A stretch of 64,000 bases of DNA from Candidatus Paceibacterota bacterium (lineage in GTDB: Bacteria; Actinomycetota; Actinomycetes; Nanopelagicales; Nanopelagicaceae), in NCBI GenBank assembly GCA_035530615.1, contig DATKUL010000003.1, positions 1 to 64,000 of the forward strand, given 5' to 3'. The notes under the pieces were generated by a model. That model worked only from the letters and a program-made list of their open reading frames with translations. It made no database searches and was not told where the DNA came from. This document shows positions 25,006 through 35,992 of the stretch, piece after piece (positions within the stretch are counted from its first letter, which is position 1; each line of letters opens with the position of its first letter). The translations under genes and the position numbers were made by a program.

Positions 25006-26891
25006 TTGGCACCACCTTTCAAGGAAATCATTTCCTCTTCCGTAAAATATTTCTCTAACTCGTGCGGGTCAAAGAGGTCAAGAAGACGTTGGGGCATGCT
25101 TGGCAATTTTTCCTTAGTGACACTGATTTTGGAGCCATCCCACGTACAAATCGAGTTGACTTGGCGCCACTTCGGATTCATCGTTGGAAAATCTTCGCGG
25201 GTATGTCCCCCTCGTGATTCCTCTCGCTGGAGAGCTGCACGTGCAATGCATTCAGAAACCATCAGCATCGTCTCAAGGTCTAATGTGAGATGGAAACCAG
25301 GATTGAAGGCGCGGCCACCCTCAGGTTTTACTGTGGCGGCGCGAGTTCGGAAATCCGCTAATTTAACTAGGGCATCTTCCAATTCCTTTTTAGTTCGGAT
25401 GATTCCCACCAGATCATTGGTTACTTGCTGAAGCTCGGCATGAATCGTGTATGGATTTTCAGCTCCAGTGCGTGTGAATGGAGCGTTAAGTTTCTCGCTT
25501 GCACGCTTCACTGTCGCGTCAGAAACTGCATTGACCCTATTCTCCTTAACATAGGCAGATGCACCCAATCCTGCAAGACGGCCGAAAACCAAAATATCCG
25601 AGAGTGAATTGCCACCAAGACGATTGGATCCATGCATACCGCCAGCAGTCTCACCAGCAGCAAAAAGTCCAGGCACACCTATTGCTGCGGCCGTATCGGG
25701 ATCCACATCAATACCACCCATCATGTAATGGCAGGTGGGTCCGACTTCCATCGCTGTCTCCGTAATATCGACATCGGCTAACTCTTTAAATTGATGCCAC
25801 ATACTCGGTAATTTCTTCTTAATAACATCAGCTGGCATACGTTTGGACACGTCAAGAAAAACGCCACCGTGGGGTGAGCCACGACCCGCTTTGACCTCAG
25901 AGTTGATCGCCCTGGCTACTTCGTCGCGCGGAAGGAGTTCAGGAGGGCGGCGATTATTGGCTTGATCGTTGTACCAACGATCAGCTTCTGCTTCGTTATC
26001 TGCATACATCTCTTTAAATACGCTTGGAATGTAATTGAACATGAAGCGTTTGCCTTCAGAGTTGGTAAGAACGCCACCATCACCGCGGACGGATTCTGTA
26101 ACAAGCAAACCGCGTACAGACAGAGGCCAGACCATTCCTGTTGGATGGAACTGAACAAACTCCATGTCCTTCAACCGTCCGCCGACCTTAAGGGCTAGCA
26201 CATGACCGTCCCCAGTGCCTTCCCAGGAATTGCTTGTGACTTTAAAGGACTTTCCGATTCCACCTGTTGCCAGAACTACAGCGGTAGCTTCGAATAGAAC
26301 TTCGCTACCGGTTTCACGCCAATAGCCGTAAACTCCGGCAACTTTATCGTTCTCTTTCAGTATTTCAGTAACAGTTAATTCAGCAAATACTTTTATGAAA
26401 CTTTCAGCATCGCCGTGGTCACGGGCATCTCTTTGCTGAAGTGCGACGATTCTCTGTTGCAATGTGCGAATAAGTTCTAGACCGGTGCGATCACCCACAT
26501 GCGCAAGGCGTGGATACTCGTGGCCACCGAAGTTTCGTTGGCTGATTTTTCCTTCCGCAGTGCGGTCAAAGAGAGCGCCCCACGTTTCGAGTTCCCATAC
26601 CCGATCTGGTGACTCTTTGGCGTGCAATTCGGCCATTCTCCAGTGGTTCATGAACTTTCCACCGCGCATGGTGTCGCGAAAATGAACCATCCAGTTATCG
26701 TCAGAGTTGACGTTTCCCATGGAAGCAGAGACGCCGCCCTCTGCCATAACAGTGTGAGCCTTCCCGAAGAGTGACTTACAAATAATGGCTACACGAAGTC
26801 CGGCTTCACGCGCTTCTACTGCGGCACGAAGTCCGGCGCCACCTGCGCCAATAACAACGACGTCGTATTTGTGCTTCTCAATAGTGCTCAT
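25002..26891 (-). CDS. sdhA: Succinate dehydrogenase flavoprotein subunit
   Basis: 629 residues. VVVIGAGGAGLRAAVEAREAG binds FAD; AEGGVSASMG and the substrate-binding HPTGM and ARAALQREESRGGHTREDFP segments are typical. It oxidises succinate to fumarate. GAGGAG lies about 8 nt before the ATG. The long sequence and single cytochrome b partner fit the actinobacterial SdhA/B/C type with a diheme anchor. Confidence 0.96.
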   Translation of the reverse strand: MSTIEKHKYDVVVIGAGGAGLRAAVEAREAGLRVAIICKSLFGKAHTVMAEGGVSASMGNVNSDDNWMVHFRDTMRGGKFMNHWRMAELHAKESPDRVWELETWGALFDRTAEGKISQRNFGGHEYPRLAHVGDRTGLELIRTLQQRIVALQQRDARDHGDAESFIKVFAELTVTEILKENDKVAGVYGYWRETGSEVLFEATAVVLATGGIGKSFKVTSNSWEGTGDGHVLALKVGGRLKDMEFVQFHPTGMVWPLSVRGLLVTESVRGDGGVLTNSEGKRFMFNYIPSVFKEMYADNEAEADRWYNDQANNRRPPELLPRDEVARAINSEVKAGRGSPHGGVFLDVSKRMPADVIKKKLPSMWHQFKELADVDITETAMEVGPTCHYMMGGIDVDPDTAAAIGVPGLFAAGETAGGMHGSNRLGGNSLSDILVFGRLAGLGASAYVKENRVNAVSDATVKRASEKLNAPFTRTGAENPYTIHAELQQVTNDLVGIIRTKKELEDALVKLADFRTRAATVKPEGGRAFNPGFHLTLDLETMLMVSECIARAALQREESRGGHTREDFPTMNPKWRQVNSICTWDGSKISVTKEKLPSMPQRLLDLFDPHELEKYFTEEEMISLKGGAK

Positions 26892-26941
26892 CGATGGCTC
26901 CTCGAACTTGAATTAAATACTGCTAGATACATGATTGTGAA

Positions 26942-27742
26942 TTAAAAGAAGTAGAAGTTGGTGATGGATCCAGATGCGACAAAGCGAACATAAAGATCGG
27001 CAAAGGCAACTCCGAACAATGAAACCCAGGCGAAATTCGCATGGCGATGGTTCAAGATTGAAACCCAGGTCCACAATTTGTAACGAACCGGATGCTTGGA
27101 GAAATGCTTCAATCGTCCACCGATTGTGTGGCGACATGTGTGACAAGAAGCCGAGTACAACCAGAGCAGTGTCGCGTTGGCAAGAAGCACAAGGGTGCCA
27201 ACGCTCATGTGGCCCCATTGACCTTCACTATTTCTAAATGCTAAGAATGCATCAATCGTGAGAATCATGTTAAAGACAAGACCAGCTAGAAAAAACCACC
27301 GATGGCCATTCTGCAACACAAGTGGGGCTTTGGTCTCGCCGGTATATGTCGAGTGTGGTTCAGCAACAGCGCATGCAGGTGGTGACTGCCAGAAAGATCG
27401 GTAGTAAGCCTTGCGGTAGTAGTAGCAGGTCATCCTGAAGCCCAGCGGGAAAATCAAAATAAATAGCGCAGGCGATATGGCCATTCCAAAAAGAACAGCA
27501 GTCCCAAATGGATGCCCTAGCAGTGATCCATTTTCAGGACAGGCTGATGTAAGGCAAGGTGAATAAAAAGGAGAGATCAGCGGCTCAGCGAAATAGAACT
27601 TCGCCTCAAAAGCTCGAAATGTCGCATAGATAATGAAGGAGACAAGTACGGCTACCGTGATCGCCGGCTGTAGCCACCACCGATCGGTGCGCAAGGTTCG
27701 AGCCGAAATTTTGGCACGGGTAGCTGAAAAAACTCCAGACAT
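26942..27742 (-). CDS. sdhC: Succinate dehydrogenase cytochrome b subunit
   Basis: 266 residues with about five membrane segments and several His residues suited to heme binding (GHPFG, NGHRWFF, SASCHTCRHTIGG, LNHRHANFAW). CYYYRKAYYRSFWQSPPAC is characteristic of the actinobacterial b558-type subunit, which lacks a separate SdhD. It anchors complex II and reduces quinone. AAGGAGAT lies 6 nt before the ATG, so this is the first cistron of the operon. Confidence 0.92.
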   Translation of the reverse strand: MSGVFSATRAKISARTLRTDRWWLQPAITVAVLVSFIIYATFRAFEAKFYFAEPLISPFYSPCLTSACPENGSLLGHPFGTAVLFGMAISPALFILIFPLGFRMTCYYYRKAYYRSFWQSPPACAVAEPHSTYTGETKAPLVLQNGHRWFFLAGLVFNMILTIDAFLAFRNSEGQWGHMSVGTLVLLANATLLWLYSASCHTCRHTIGGRLKHFSKHPVRYKLWTWVSILNHRHANFAWVSLFGVAFADLYVRFVASGSITNFYFF

Positions 27743-27877
27743 ACAACATCTCCTTTTGCCCGGCTTTAAACGCGGGCGCTAGGGAGAAGTTTCCTGCGAA
27801 AACGCAGATGTGGCTAGGCGTACTCGCACGTATTTGCCTATGAAATCAACCACACTGGCTATTTCTTGAAAAAATGG

Positions 27878-27960
27878 CGGAGGGCGAGGGATTTGAACCC
27901 TCGAAGGTTTCCCTTGCCGGTTTTCAAGACCGGTGCACTCGGCCGCTATGCGAGCCCTCC
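27878..27960 (-). tRNA. tRNA-Ser (anticodon TGA)
   Basis: Class II tRNA with a long variable arm. Acceptor GGAGGGC/GCCCTCC, anticodon loop CTTGAAA (TGA), T arm GGTTCAAATCC, discriminator G. Lies between sdhC and the pheA-serS-HAD operon on the same strand. Confidence 0.94.
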
Positions 27961-27986
27961 GCGGCGTAATCTACCTGAAATGAGGG

Positions 27987-28799
27987 CTAACCAGGAAGTT
28001 GGAGCAATTCCTCCAAGATAACCGCAACTCCATCGTCAGTATGTGGAGGAGCTATATTTTTTGCATGGTTTTTGGCATCTGGATGACCATCGGCCATCGC
28101 ATATGAACGGCCAGCCCATCTCAACATTGAAAAATCATTGGGATTATCTCCAAATGCGACGCAGTCTTTTGCTTCAATCCCCAATCGGTCTGCCATCTTT
28201 GCCAATGTCTCTCCTTTTGAAACACCAATAGCTGATATTTCCAGAAGTGAGTCATGTGAATTGGAGTGCGTGACAGTGGCTATTCCATCTAATTCCTGAA
28301 GTGCGATGTGCAGCATCTCATCCGAGCTTAAATCTTGCCCGGAACAGCGAGCCAATAATTTGAGAGCGGGTTGCAACATAACCTCCTCAATGAGATCAAC
28401 GCCTTCATTATCCAATCCAACATCCCAACGAGGGATGTACGCCTTCTCTCGGTGATAAAGGGTACTTGTCTCTACCGAAAAAGAAATAGTTGGAATCTTC
28501 GCGCGAAGCTTCTGAACGCAATCCATCTGCGCATCTACCGAAAGAAGCCATTCTTCCAGAACTTGATCTTCCATCAAGTCATAGAGCATTGCGCCATTGC
28601 CGCAAATTGCCGATCCAATTCCGAATGCATCTTTGATCTCGGGCATCCAACGCGGCGGCCTTCCCGTCACAAAAAATATTTCGATACCCATTTCGTGCGC
28701 CTGTCGAAATACATTGATCGTGCGTTGAGATATCTCTCCGTAGTGTGCAACTATTGTTCCATCAAGATCTGTCGCAATTAGTTTTGGGCGAGAAGTCAC
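27987..28799 (-). CDS. Cof-type HAD-superfamily hydrolase
   Basis: About 270 residues from the GTG at 28799, which overlaps the serS stop (GTGA). Motif [12 protein letters not shown], motif [10 protein letters not shown], motif III Lys in [11 protein letters not shown] and motif [13 protein letters not shown] are intact, with the C2B cap between motifs II and III. It is a cytoplasmic phosphatase of sugar phosphates or similar. The frame is open far upstream inside serS, but family length supports the coupled GTG start. Confidence 0.9.
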   Translation of the reverse strand: MTSRPKLIATDLDGTIVAHYGEISQRTINVFRQAHEMGIEIFFVTGRPPRWMPEIKDAFGIGSAICGNGAMLYDLMEDQVLEEWLLSVDAQMDCVQKLRAKIPTISFSVETSTLYHREKAYIPRWDVGLDNEGVDLIEEVMLQPALKLLARCSGQDLSSDEMLHIALQELDGIATVTHSNSHDSLLEISAIGVSKGETLAKMADRLGIEAKDCVAFGDNPNDFSMLRWAGRSYAMADGHPDAKNHAKNIAPPHTDDGVAVILEELLQLPG

Positions 28800-30064
28800 A
28801 CCAACTCGAATCTCGTCATACCTAAAAACGGCTGGAGGGCTTTGGGAACATTGACGGTTCCATCGGCGTTTTGGTGGTTCTCTAAAATCGCCACAATCGT
28901 TCGTGGAACCGCCACGAGAGTGCCATTGAGAGTGGCGACGGGAGAAGTGTTCTGGCCGTCCTTCATCCGAATGTTCAATCTTCGCGCTTGGAATTCCGTG
29001 CAATTGGAAGTGCTCGTCACTTCTCGGTATGTGCCCTGGGTAGGTATCCAGGCTTCGCAATCAAACTTGCGAGTTGCACTTGATCCGAGATCGCCAGAGG
29101 CTACGTCGATAACCCGATATGGGATCTCCATTGCATTAAGGAAATCCTTCTCCCATTGAAGCAGTCGCTGGTGTTCGGCAACTGCATTTTCTGGCTTACA
29201 GAAAGAGAACATCTCCACTTTGTCGAACTGGTGGACACGGATGATTCCACGAGTGTCTTTGCCATATGTTCCAGCCTCACGCCGAAAACAGGTTGAATAA
29301 CCCGCGTAGCGAAGCGGCAACTTCTCTGCATCCAAAATCTCATCCATATGAAAGGCAGCAAGTGGAACTTCGCTGGTGCCTACCAAGTACACATCATCCT
29401 CTTCTAGATGATAAACATTTTCCGCTGCTTGGCCAAGAAATCCTGTTCCTTGCATGGCGGGAGGATTGACGAGAACGGGTGGGATTACCGGAATGAAGCC
29501 AGCTTTAACCGCACTTGAGATCGCGTAGTTAACCAGCGCGAATTCAAGAAGCGCGCCCACTCCAGTTAAGTAATAGGAGCGGGATCCAGCAACTTTTGCT
29601 CCCCGCTCTGTATCAATGGCGCCAAGAAGTTTCCCCAACTCAACGTGATCTCGCGGTTCGAATCCGTCTTTCGAGAAGTCGCGAGGAGTGCCGACGTGTT
29701 CGAGTACGATGAAATCTTCCTCACCACCAATGGGCGCCGCCGGATCTAATAGATTGGAGAGAAGCAGCGCTAGATCTTCTGACTTCTTCTCTGCTTCCGC
29801 CCGACATGTATCTGCAGCTTTCACTCGTGCTGAAAGTGCTTTACCCTCCTCCAGAAGAGCAGCCCTCTCATCGCCCTTTGCCGCTCCAACAGATTTTGAG
29901 AAGACATTCTGTTGCGCGCGAAGTGCTTCGAATTCGACAATCGCATCACGTCGAAGCGCATCCGCGGCAAGCACTTGATCCACAATTGAGGGATCTTCGC
30001 CCCGGCCCTTCTGTGACGCACGCACTACATCAGGATTCTCGCGAAGGAACTTGATATCGATCAT
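28796..30064 (-). CDS. serS: Seryl-tRNA synthetase
   Basis: 422 residues from the ATG at 30064, which overlaps the pheA stop codon (ATGA). It begins [17 protein letters not shown]. The N-terminal coiled-coil arm spans about residues 30-100; the class II core has [12 protein letters not shown], the motif 2 [17 protein letters not shown] loop and motif 3 [18 protein letters not shown]. It charges tRNA-Ser, two genes for which lie in this window. Operon order is pheA, serS, HAD hydrolase. Confidence 0.97.
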   Translation of the reverse strand: MIDIKFLRENPDVVRASQKGRGEDPSIVDQVLAADALRRDAIVEFEALRAQQNVFSKSVGAAKGDERAALLEEGKALSARVKAADTCRAEAEKKSEDLALLLSNLLDPAAPIGGEEDFIVLEHVGTPRDFSKDGFEPRDHVELGKLLGAIDTERGAKVAGSRSYYLTGVGALLEFALVNYAISSAVKAGFIPVIPPVLVNPPAMQGTGFLGQAAENVYHLEEDDVYLVGTSEVPLAAFHMDEILDAEKLPLRYAGYSTCFRREAGTYGKDTRGIIRVHQFDKVEMFSFCKPENAVAEHQRLLQWEKDFLNAMEIPYRVIDVASGDLGSSATRKFDCEAWIPTQGTYREVTSTSNCTEFQARRLNIRMKDGQNTSPVATLNGTLVAVPRTIVAILENHQNADGTVNVPKALQPFLGMTRFELV

Positions 30065-30891
30065 GTTGCTTGCCCCTCCCGTGGGTACGAACCTAAGAAG
30101 CGGATGTCTTCGCATATTTCACGAAGTCCGGCCAATGCCTTGTTTACCGCTGGGTCATTTATGTGACCCTCGGCATCAATAATGAAATGGTAGTGACCTA
30201 GTTCGAGCCCCGTTGGCCTGCTCTGAATGAAAGTCAGGTTCACATTCTGCTTGGCGAACTCAGTCAGCACTTCTAAGAGTGCGCCAGCATGATCCAGACC
30301 GATAAAGATCGCCAGCGAGGTCCGGTCATGGCCAGTCGGAGCAGGGAGATGCCCAGGTTTTGTGACAAGCACGAAGCGCGTGACCGCCCCATCGTTATCG
30401 CCAATATTATCGGAAATTATTTCGAGACCGTAGTGAGCCGCGGCCGCAGGGGCAGCGATGGCCGCATCAAACTCCCCGCGGGCGATTGACTCTGCCGCGC
30501 CCGCCGTCGAGGCAGTTGCAATCATTTCTGCGTGTGGGTAATTGCGTGCAATAAAAGATCGACACTGCGATTCGGCGTGCGGGTGTGTCGCAATCCGATT
30601 GATCACAGTTGTACCTGGCTTGACCATGAGTGCAAAGGCGACAGGGAGCGTCACCTCTCCAGCGATTATCAGCGGCTCTCCCGTTGCAAGTTCGTCCAGA
30701 GTCCGTGCAACCACTCCTTCAACGGAGTTTTCTATTGGCACCAAGGCATACTCGGCCTCACCATTGCGGACCGCGTTAAGTGTTGCAGTGACATTCGCAT
30801 AGGGAACCAGTTCATCGGTCGAAGTGGTGATCTTCTTAAGCGCTGCCTCCGTGAAGGTGCCAACTGGCCCGAGGTAGGCATAAGTGCTCAT
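30061..30891 (-). CDS. pheA: Prephenate dehydratase
   Basis: 276 residues. [15 protein letters not shown] opens the periplasmic-binding-like catalytic domain, and [10 protein letters not shown] contains the conserved Thr-Arg-Phe catalytic motif. An ACT domain (about 190-276) with [21 protein letters not shown] senses phenylalanine. It converts prephenate to phenylpyruvate. It is a monofunctional enzyme with no chorismate mutase domain. TATCCT ends 6 nt before the ATG, so the pheA-serS-HAD transcript is probably leaderless. Confidence 0.95.
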   Translation of the reverse strand: MSTYAYLGPVGTFTEAALKKITTSTDELVPYANVTATLNAVRNGEAEYALVPIENSVEGVVARTLDELATGEPLIIAGEVTLPVAFALMVKPGTTVINRIATHPHAESQCRSFIARNYPHAEMIATASTAGAAESIARGEFDAAIAAPAAAAHYGLEIISDNIGDNDGAVTRFVLVTKPGHLPAPTGHDRTSLAIFIGLDHAGALLEVLTEFAKQNVNLTFIQSRPTGLELGHYHFIIDAEGHINDPAVNKALAGLREICEDIRFLGSYPREGQAT

Positions 30892-30894
30892 TGC

Positions 30895-31623
30895 TTAAGG
30901 ATAGCCGAGCACCATGCGAGCCTGCGCCGGCTTATTTGTGATCACAACATCGATATCACTGAAAGCACAGAATTCAACGTCTTTTGGATCATCAACTGTC
31001 CAAACAAAGAGGCGTTTGCCTCTCCTTTTAGCTCCGGTGATTATTTGCGGCCTCGCCTTTATCGTTTCAATGCTGGGGCCGAGAGTTTTAGCAGAGGAGA
31101 GATTCTCAAGTAATAGTCCTTTGATGCCATCAACCAACATCACGGTATTTGTCCCAATATGCTTCGAGGCGTATTGCACCGCAGTCCACGAAAAGGACAT
31201 GATAGAAACTTCAATTCCCGAATCATCTATCTTGGATTTATATGTATCCAATTCTTTCTTAATAACTTTTTCAATCTCATGCCCTGTTGGTACTGGGTGT
31301 TTAGTCTCAATGGCAATGTCTTTCTTATGAGCGATTGCGAGTTCAAGGTATTCCGTGAGGAGCATTACCTGCGGATAACGATCACGGATTTGCATATAGC
31401 TCAGGGCAGCAATATCTCCTTTGCTTCCAGCGGTGCGATCCATCGTGGAGTCGTGCCAGAGAATCGGGACTAGATCCTTGGTTAAGCGGACATCGCACTC
31501 AAAACCATCGGCTCCTTGCTCGATCGCAGCTTGATAGGCCGCTAAAGTGTGCTCCGGAAAATCACTAGAAGCCCCCCGGTGAGCATAAACCTTCGGCCTG
31601 TTGCTGGAAGCGCTCGCCATCAT
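30895..31623 (-). CDS. Glycerophosphodiester phosphodiesterase
   Basis: 242 residues. VYAHRGASSDFPEHTLAAY carries the catalytic HRG and Glu; GADGFECDVRLTKD carries the metal-binding E-x-D, and PILWHDSTMDRT the second catalytic His. The C-terminal RLFVWTVDD is also typical. It releases glycerol 3-phosphate from glycerophosphodiesters. No signal peptide, so it is cytoplasmic (UgpQ-like). The pheA start lies 3 bp past its stop. Confidence 0.93.
   Translation of the reverse strand: MMASASSNRPKVYAHRGASSDFPEHTLAAYQAAIEQGADGFECDVRLTKDLVPILWHDSTMDRTAGSKGDIAALSYMQIRDRYPQVMLLTEYLELAIAHKKDIAIETKHPVPTGHEIEKVIKKELDTYKSKIDDSGIEVSIMSFSWTAVQYASKHIGTNTVMLVDGIKGLLLENLSSAKTLGPSIETIKARPQIITGAKRRGKRLFVWTVDDPKDVEFCAFSDIDVVITNKPAQARMVLGYP
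30898..30903 (-). promoter_or_regulatory. Predicted leaderless promoter, -10 TATCCT
   Basis: TATCCT ends exactly 6 nt before the ATG of pheA. It lies in the 3' end of the upstream glycerophosphodiesterase gene. Confidence 0.5.
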
Positions 31624-31669
31624 CTACTTTGCCATCTCTCTCACAGTGGACACTATTGTAAGGTGAAGT

Positions 31670-32476
31670 ATGAAAACTAAGATTTTACTGGTTGGAATCG
31701 ATGGTTTGATCCTCAACAAAGCCCTCGATTCAGGTAAGGCGCCCACACTTTCTTCCCTTAGAGAGACCGGTCATTTCACCGAACTCACGATGAGTGTGCC
31801 GACTCTCTCCGGCCCGGGTTGGTCAACTCTTTTAACAGGATCGACACACGCCGAGCATGCGGTCCGCGACAACTGGTTTTCTGGGCACAATCTTCTTTCC
31901 CGACCCGATCTGCTCAGTCGTGCGTTCTATCAAGACCAATCGACTACTACTTTCGCAGCTGCGGGTTGGCCACCACTTGTAGATCCATCGGGTGTGGGAC
32001 CTGTCATCCATGAAAGACGGGAGCAAGCCCGCGCGGGTCAGCACCGAGTGATTTCGCGCGACGGAGAAACCTACGGTTACCAGAAAGTCGATTCCGAAAT
32101 AGCGAACATTGCCGTCCTTGCGATGGAAAAGTTCGGCCCTGATGTGAGTTTCATCTACTTCTGCGACGCAGACGAGGCCGGGCACGCTTATGGGGTTCTT
32201 GGCAACGAGTACCTCGATGCGATCGCGCGAGTCGATGAACACCTCACTCGACTTCACCAGGCACTCAATACACGAGCAGAGAACCTGAATGAAGAATGGC
32301 TACTTGTTCTCACAACAGATCATGGGCATGTAGATCAGGGCGGTCATGGAGGAGACAGCCCTCAAGAATTGGCATCATTTGTTATTGGAGTGGGAATCGG
32401 GCGAGAGAATCCACAATGGCCAACAGACTTTGCTCCTCACGAACTTATTTCCCTGCTCCTTGACGCCCGCGCTTAA
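31670..32476 (+). CDS. Alkaline phosphatase superfamily phosphodiesterase/nucleotide pyrophosphatase
   Basis: 268 residues. LLVGIDGLILNKAL provides the first metal-binding Asp. SVPTLSGPGWSTLLTGS holds the nucleophile (Thr or Ser after PT). YFCDADEAGHAYG and TTDHGHVDQGGHGG provide the remaining Asp and His ligands. This is the type I phosphodiesterase/NPP fold. AAGGTGAAG lies 2-10 nt before the ATG. No signal peptide. Substrate not known; the neighbouring glycerophosphodiesterase is divergent. Confidence 0.85.
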   Translation: MKTKILLVGIDGLILNKALDSGKAPTLSSLRETGHFTELTMSVPTLSGPGWSTLLTGSTHAEHAVRDNWFSGHNLLSRPDLLSRAFYQDQSTTTFAAAGWPPLVDPSGVGPVIHERREQARAGQHRVISRDGETYGYQKVDSEIANIAVLAMEKFGPDVSFIYFCDADEAGHAYGVLGNEYLDAIARVDEHLTRLHQALNTRAENLNEEWLLVLTTDHGHVDQGGHGGDSPQELASFVIGVGIGRENPQWPTDFAPHELISLLLDARA

Positions 32477-32537
32477 CCAGCGAACCATGTCCCCAGACCC
32501 ATGTATTTAGAGGTACTGCGATCGGAGGGCAATTTAC

Positions 32538-33587
32538 GTGCTCGCATTATTTAAGCCAAGTGGCGCACCAGGGCTCGAATTAACCGAACGACCCGAACCT
32601 GAAGCGGGAGATCACGAAGTAAAGATCCGCGTTCTTCGCACTGGAATTTGTGGCACGGATTTACATATTGAGTCATGGGATCCATGGGCAGCGGCCAATA
32701 TAAAAGCGCCAATGATTCCCGGTCATGAATTTTATGGCGAGGTTGTAGCTGTAGGGTCACAGGTTCGAGATGTAAAAGTTGGCGCGCGTGTATCGGGTGA
32801 AGGCCACATCGTCTGCGGAACCTGTCGTAACTGCCGGGCAGGACGACGTCACATGTGCATTCGTACTTCCGGCGTCGGGGTCAATCGCGATGGTGCCTTT
32901 GCTCAATTTATTGTCATCCCAGAATCAAATGTCTGGGTACATGGAGAAGGTGTGGATCCAGATCTTGGCGCGATATTTGATCCCTTCGGAAACGCAACCC
33001 ACACCGCCCTCAGTTTTCCCCTCGTGGGCGAGGATGTTCTCATCACTGGTGCCGGTCCAATTGGCCTAATGGCGGCGGCGATTGCCAGACATATTGGCGC
33101 GCGCTTCATTGTCGTGACCGATGTTTCAGCCCCAAGACTGGCGTTGGCGCAACGGATGGGTGCAGATCTCACTATAAATGTTGCACAGACGCGAATAAAG
33201 GATGCCCAAAAAATCCTCGGGATGCATGAGGGATTCGACGTTGGATTTGAAATGTCAGGGCATTCAAGCGCGCTTCCCGAGATGATCAACAACCTCAATC
33301 ACGGCGGTCGGGTTGCGATGCTGGGGCTGCCCACTGAGTCAATTGATGTCGATTGGGCAAAGATCGTGACGCACATGATCACAATCAAAGGCATTTATGG
33401 ACGAGAGATGTATGAAAGTTGGGTTGCGATGAGTGCAATGCTGCAATCGAGCACGTGGCTTCGCGAAGCGCTCTCTTCTGTGATTACCGATCGCTTCCCA
33501 GCCAAAGAATGGCAAAAGGGATTTGATGCCGCACGTGCTGGGACTGGCGGAAAAGTCGTGTTGAACTGGGAGGATCTCCATGTATGA
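32538..33587 (+). CDS. tdh: L-threonine 3-dehydrogenase
   Basis: 349 residues, zinc-dependent medium-chain dehydrogenase. [16 protein letters not shown] and [12 protein letters not shown] hold the catalytic Cys, Thr, His and Glu; [15 protein letters not shown] binds the structural zinc; [17 protein letters not shown] is the NAD fold. It oxidises threonine to 2-amino-3-ketobutyrate, the substrate of the enzyme encoded next. GTG start with GGAGGG about 9 nt upstream. Overlaps kbl by 8 bp. Confidence 0.95.
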   Translation: MLALFKPSGAPGLELTERPEPEAGDHEVKIRVLRTGICGTDLHIESWDPWAAANIKAPMIPGHEFYGEVVAVGSQVRDVKVGARVSGEGHIVCGTCRNCRAGRRHMCIRTSGVGVNRDGAFAQFIVIPESNVWVHGEGVDPDLGAIFDPFGNATHTALSFPLVGEDVLITGAGPIGLMAAAIARHIGARFIVVTDVSAPRLALAQRMGADLTINVAQTRIKDAQKILGMHEGFDVGFEMSGHSSALPEMINNLNHGGRVAMLGLPTESIDVDWAKIVTHMITIKGIYGREMYESWVAMSAMLQSSTWLREALSSVITDRFPAKEWQKGFDAARAGTGGKVVLNWEDLHV

Positions 33588-34755
33588 AAAAATGAAGTCA
33601 CAACTGGAGAACACGCTTCGTGAGATTAAGGATGCAGGCCTCCTTAAAGGAGAGCGGCCATTTTCTTCATCACAATCATCGCACATTGAAGTCAATGGAA
33701 AAGATGTATTGAATTTCTGCGCTAATAATTATCTTGGACTAGCTAATCATCCAGAGATTATTGCAGCCGCTAAGAATGCGTTGGACGAGTGGGGATTTGG
33801 ACTTGCCAGCGTGCGATTTATTTGTGGAACGCAAGACTTGCACCTCAAACTCGAAGCGAAGGTCTCCCAATTTTTGGGAATGGAGGACACTATTTTGTTC
33901 TCCTCTTGCTTTGATGCAAATGGTGGAGTCTTCGAAGCACTATTTGGAAGTGAAGATGCGATCATCTCCGACGAACTCAATCACGCATCGATTATCGACG
34001 GCATCCGGCTCTCTAAGGCAGCGCGCTACCGTTACGCCAACCGGAATATGGGCGATCTTGAAGCCCAACTCATTGCAGCCAAAGATGCTCGGCAGCGTTT
34101 AATTGTCACAGACGGCGTTTTCTCCATGGATGGGTACTTGGCTCCTCTTCAAGAAATTTGCGATCTGGCAGATAGATACGGTTCACTCGTGATGGTTGAT
34201 GATTCACATGCGGTTGGCTTTATGGGAGAGCATGGGCGTGGCACCCCCGAATTCGCAGGGGTCGAGGGTCGCATTGATTTTGTTACCGGAACTTTTGGCA
34301 AAGCGCTCGGCGGGGCGGCCGGTGGTTACGTTAGTGGTCGCGCTGAAATCATCGCCCTACTTAGACAAAGGGCAAGACCGTACTTATTCTCTAATTCGCT
34401 GCCCCCTGTAGTCGTCGCGGGTACTCTGGCAGCAATTGAGCTCGCCGCCAATAGTGCAGATTTAAGAGCGCGTGTCTTTGAAAACGCAGCGTTATTCCGC
34501 GCAAGAATGCAGAAGGAGGGTTTCGACCTACTGCCTGGTGAACACCCGATCATTCCCGTTATGTTCGGTGACGCCTCCCTTGCTACCCGGATAGCTAACC
34601 GAATGTTGGAAGAGGGCGTCTATGTCACTGCCTTTAGCTACCCAGTTGTTCCAAATGGAAAAGCCAGAATTAGAGTCCAACTCTCTGCCATACATACAGA
34701 ACAGGACATCGAATCCTGCGTCCGTGCTTTTGTTACGGCGCGCGCAAATACATAG
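33580..34755 (+). CDS. kbl: 2-amino-3-ketobutyrate CoA ligase (glycine C-acetyltransferase)
   Basis: 391 residues, alpha-oxoamine synthase family of PLP enzymes. [15 protein letters not shown] near residue 47, [18 protein letters not shown] (PLP-contacting Asp and His) and the Schiff-base Lys in [15 protein letters not shown] are intact. With tdh it converts threonine to glycine and acetyl-CoA, which could feed one-carbon metabolism together with the dimethylglycine-type enzyme elsewhere in the window. Translationally coupled to tdh. Confidence 0.96.
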   Translation: MYEKMKSQLENTLREIKDAGLLKGERPFSSSQSSHIEVNGKDVLNFCANNYLGLANHPEIIAAAKNALDEWGFGLASVRFICGTQDLHLKLEAKVSQFLGMEDTILFSSCFDANGGVFEALFGSEDAIISDELNHASIIDGIRLSKAARYRYANRNMGDLEAQLIAAKDARQRLIVTDGVFSMDGYLAPLQEICDLADRYGSLVMVDDSHAVGFMGEHGRGTPEFAGVEGRIDFVTGTFGKALGGAAGGYVSGRAEIIALLRQRARPYLFSNSLPPVVVAGTLAAIELAANSADLRARVFENAALFRARMQKEGFDLLPGEHPIIPVMFGDASLATRIANRMLEEGVYVTAFSYPVVPNGKARIRVQLSAIHTEQDIESCVRAFVTARANT

Positions 34756-34801
34756 TCACCTATAAGGTACAAAGAATACGAGATCCGTCCGGGGAGTTGA
34801 A

Positions 34802-35779
34802 ATGAAGAAAGTAACACTTGGCAAAGAGAAACTTGAGGTCTCCCGAATCGGTCTGGGATGCATGGGCATGTCTGCCTTCTACACAGGTAGCGGGCAGGAC
34901 GATGAGGGAGCAATCAAGACTATTCATCGTGCCTTAGAACTTGGGATTACTTTTTTTGACACTGCCGAAATTTATGGCCCCTACACAAACGAAGAACTTC
35001 TTGGGCGCGCACTCGCAAAGCGACGTCAAGATGTAGTGATTGCCACCAAGTTCGGCACTCTGCTACACCGTAGTGACCACAGCCGTGGACTTGATGGCAG
35101 TCCGGAAAATGTTCGCCTCTCGATTGAAGGGTCTTTGAAACGGCTAAAGACCGACTACATCGACCTTTACTACCAACACCGGATGGATCCGAAGGTCCCG
35201 ATAGAAGAAACTATTGGCGCGCTAAGCGAATTGGTGCAAGCAGGAATGATTCGACATATTGGCCTCTCGGAGGCGGCGCCTGAAACCATTCATCGCGCCA
35301 ATTCCGTCCACCCGATAACCGCACTTCAAACAGAGTATTCGCTCTGGTCGCGAGAACCTGAAGCGGAAATCCTTCCATTGATACGCGAACTCGGCATCGG
35401 ATTCGTTGCCTACTCTCCCTTGGGAAGAGGCTTCCTAACCGGAACAATCCGTTCACTTGATCACTTTGATGCAGTAGATACTCGCAGGACTAGCCCGCGG
35501 TTTAAGGCTGAGAACCTGGAGGCCAACATCCGTATCGTGGAGGAAGTTGAAGTGGTAGCCGCCCAACTTGGAGTTAAACCAGGTCAAGTTGCCTTAGCGT
35601 GGCTACTCACGCGCGGAGATGATGTCGTCCCTATCCCAGGAACAAAGCGGATCAACTATCTTGCGGAAAATATTGCAGCCGAGTCTATTGAACTGACGCA
35701 GAACCAACTCGATACCCTCGATGCCCTGACTACTCCCATTGGGGATCGGTACGCAGATATGTCCACGGTGAATAGATAG
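34802..35779 (+). CDS. Aldo/keto reductase
   Basis: 325 residues. The catalytic set is Asp and Tyr in FFDTAEIYGPYTNEELLG, Lys in VIATKFGT, His in YYQHRMDPKVP. The NADPH-binding VPIPGTKRINYLAENI lies near the C-terminus. It belongs to the AKR13-like group of broad reductases. GGGGAG lies 6 nt before the ATG. Transcribed with the tdh-kbl direction but 46 bp later, so possibly separate. Confidence 0.92.
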   Translation: MKKVTLGKEKLEVSRIGLGCMGMSAFYTGSGQDDEGAIKTIHRALELGITFFDTAEIYGPYTNEELLGRALAKRRQDVVIATKFGTLLHRSDHSRGLDGSPENVRLSIEGSLKRLKTDYIDLYYQHRMDPKVPIEETIGALSELVQAGMIRHIGLSEAAPETIHRANSVHPITALQTEYSLWSREPEAEILPLIRELGIGFVAYSPLGRGFLTGTIRSLDHFDAVDTRRTSPRFKAENLEANIRIVEEVEVVAAQLGVKPGQVALAWLLTRGDDVVPIPGTKRINYLAENIAAESIELTQNQLDTLDALTTPIGDRYADMSTVNR

Positions 35780-35828
35780 GAATTCTTCATACCAGGCTAC
35801 GCCGAGTTTAAAAGGTAATAACCATCAG

Positions 35829-35911
35829 TGCGCGAGAGGGGATTTGAACCCCCACACCCTTGCGAGTACACGGACCTGAACCGTGCGCGTCTGCCGTTCC
35901 GCCACTCACGC
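35829..35911 (-). tRNA. tRNA-Leu (anticodon CAG)
   Basis: 83-nt class II tRNA. Acceptor GCGTGAG/CTCGCGC with one G-T pair, anticodon stem CACGG/CCGTG and loop TTCAGGT giving CAG, T arm GGTTCAAATCC, discriminator A. A tRNA-Leu also lies beyond the FHA genes in the mycobacterial version of this cluster. Confidence 0.95.
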
Positions 35912-35992
35912 CTTCTATGACCGAGATTATCACCATTAGGCTTAACTCCTAGGTTGCAAATGGGATGTATCGAGCAAGCGGAGAGGAGCACC

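Noticed and set aside
24349-25431. 360-codon plus-strand frame opposite sdhB and sdhA
   Set aside because: It lies antisense to two unmistakable genes and reads as their shadow.
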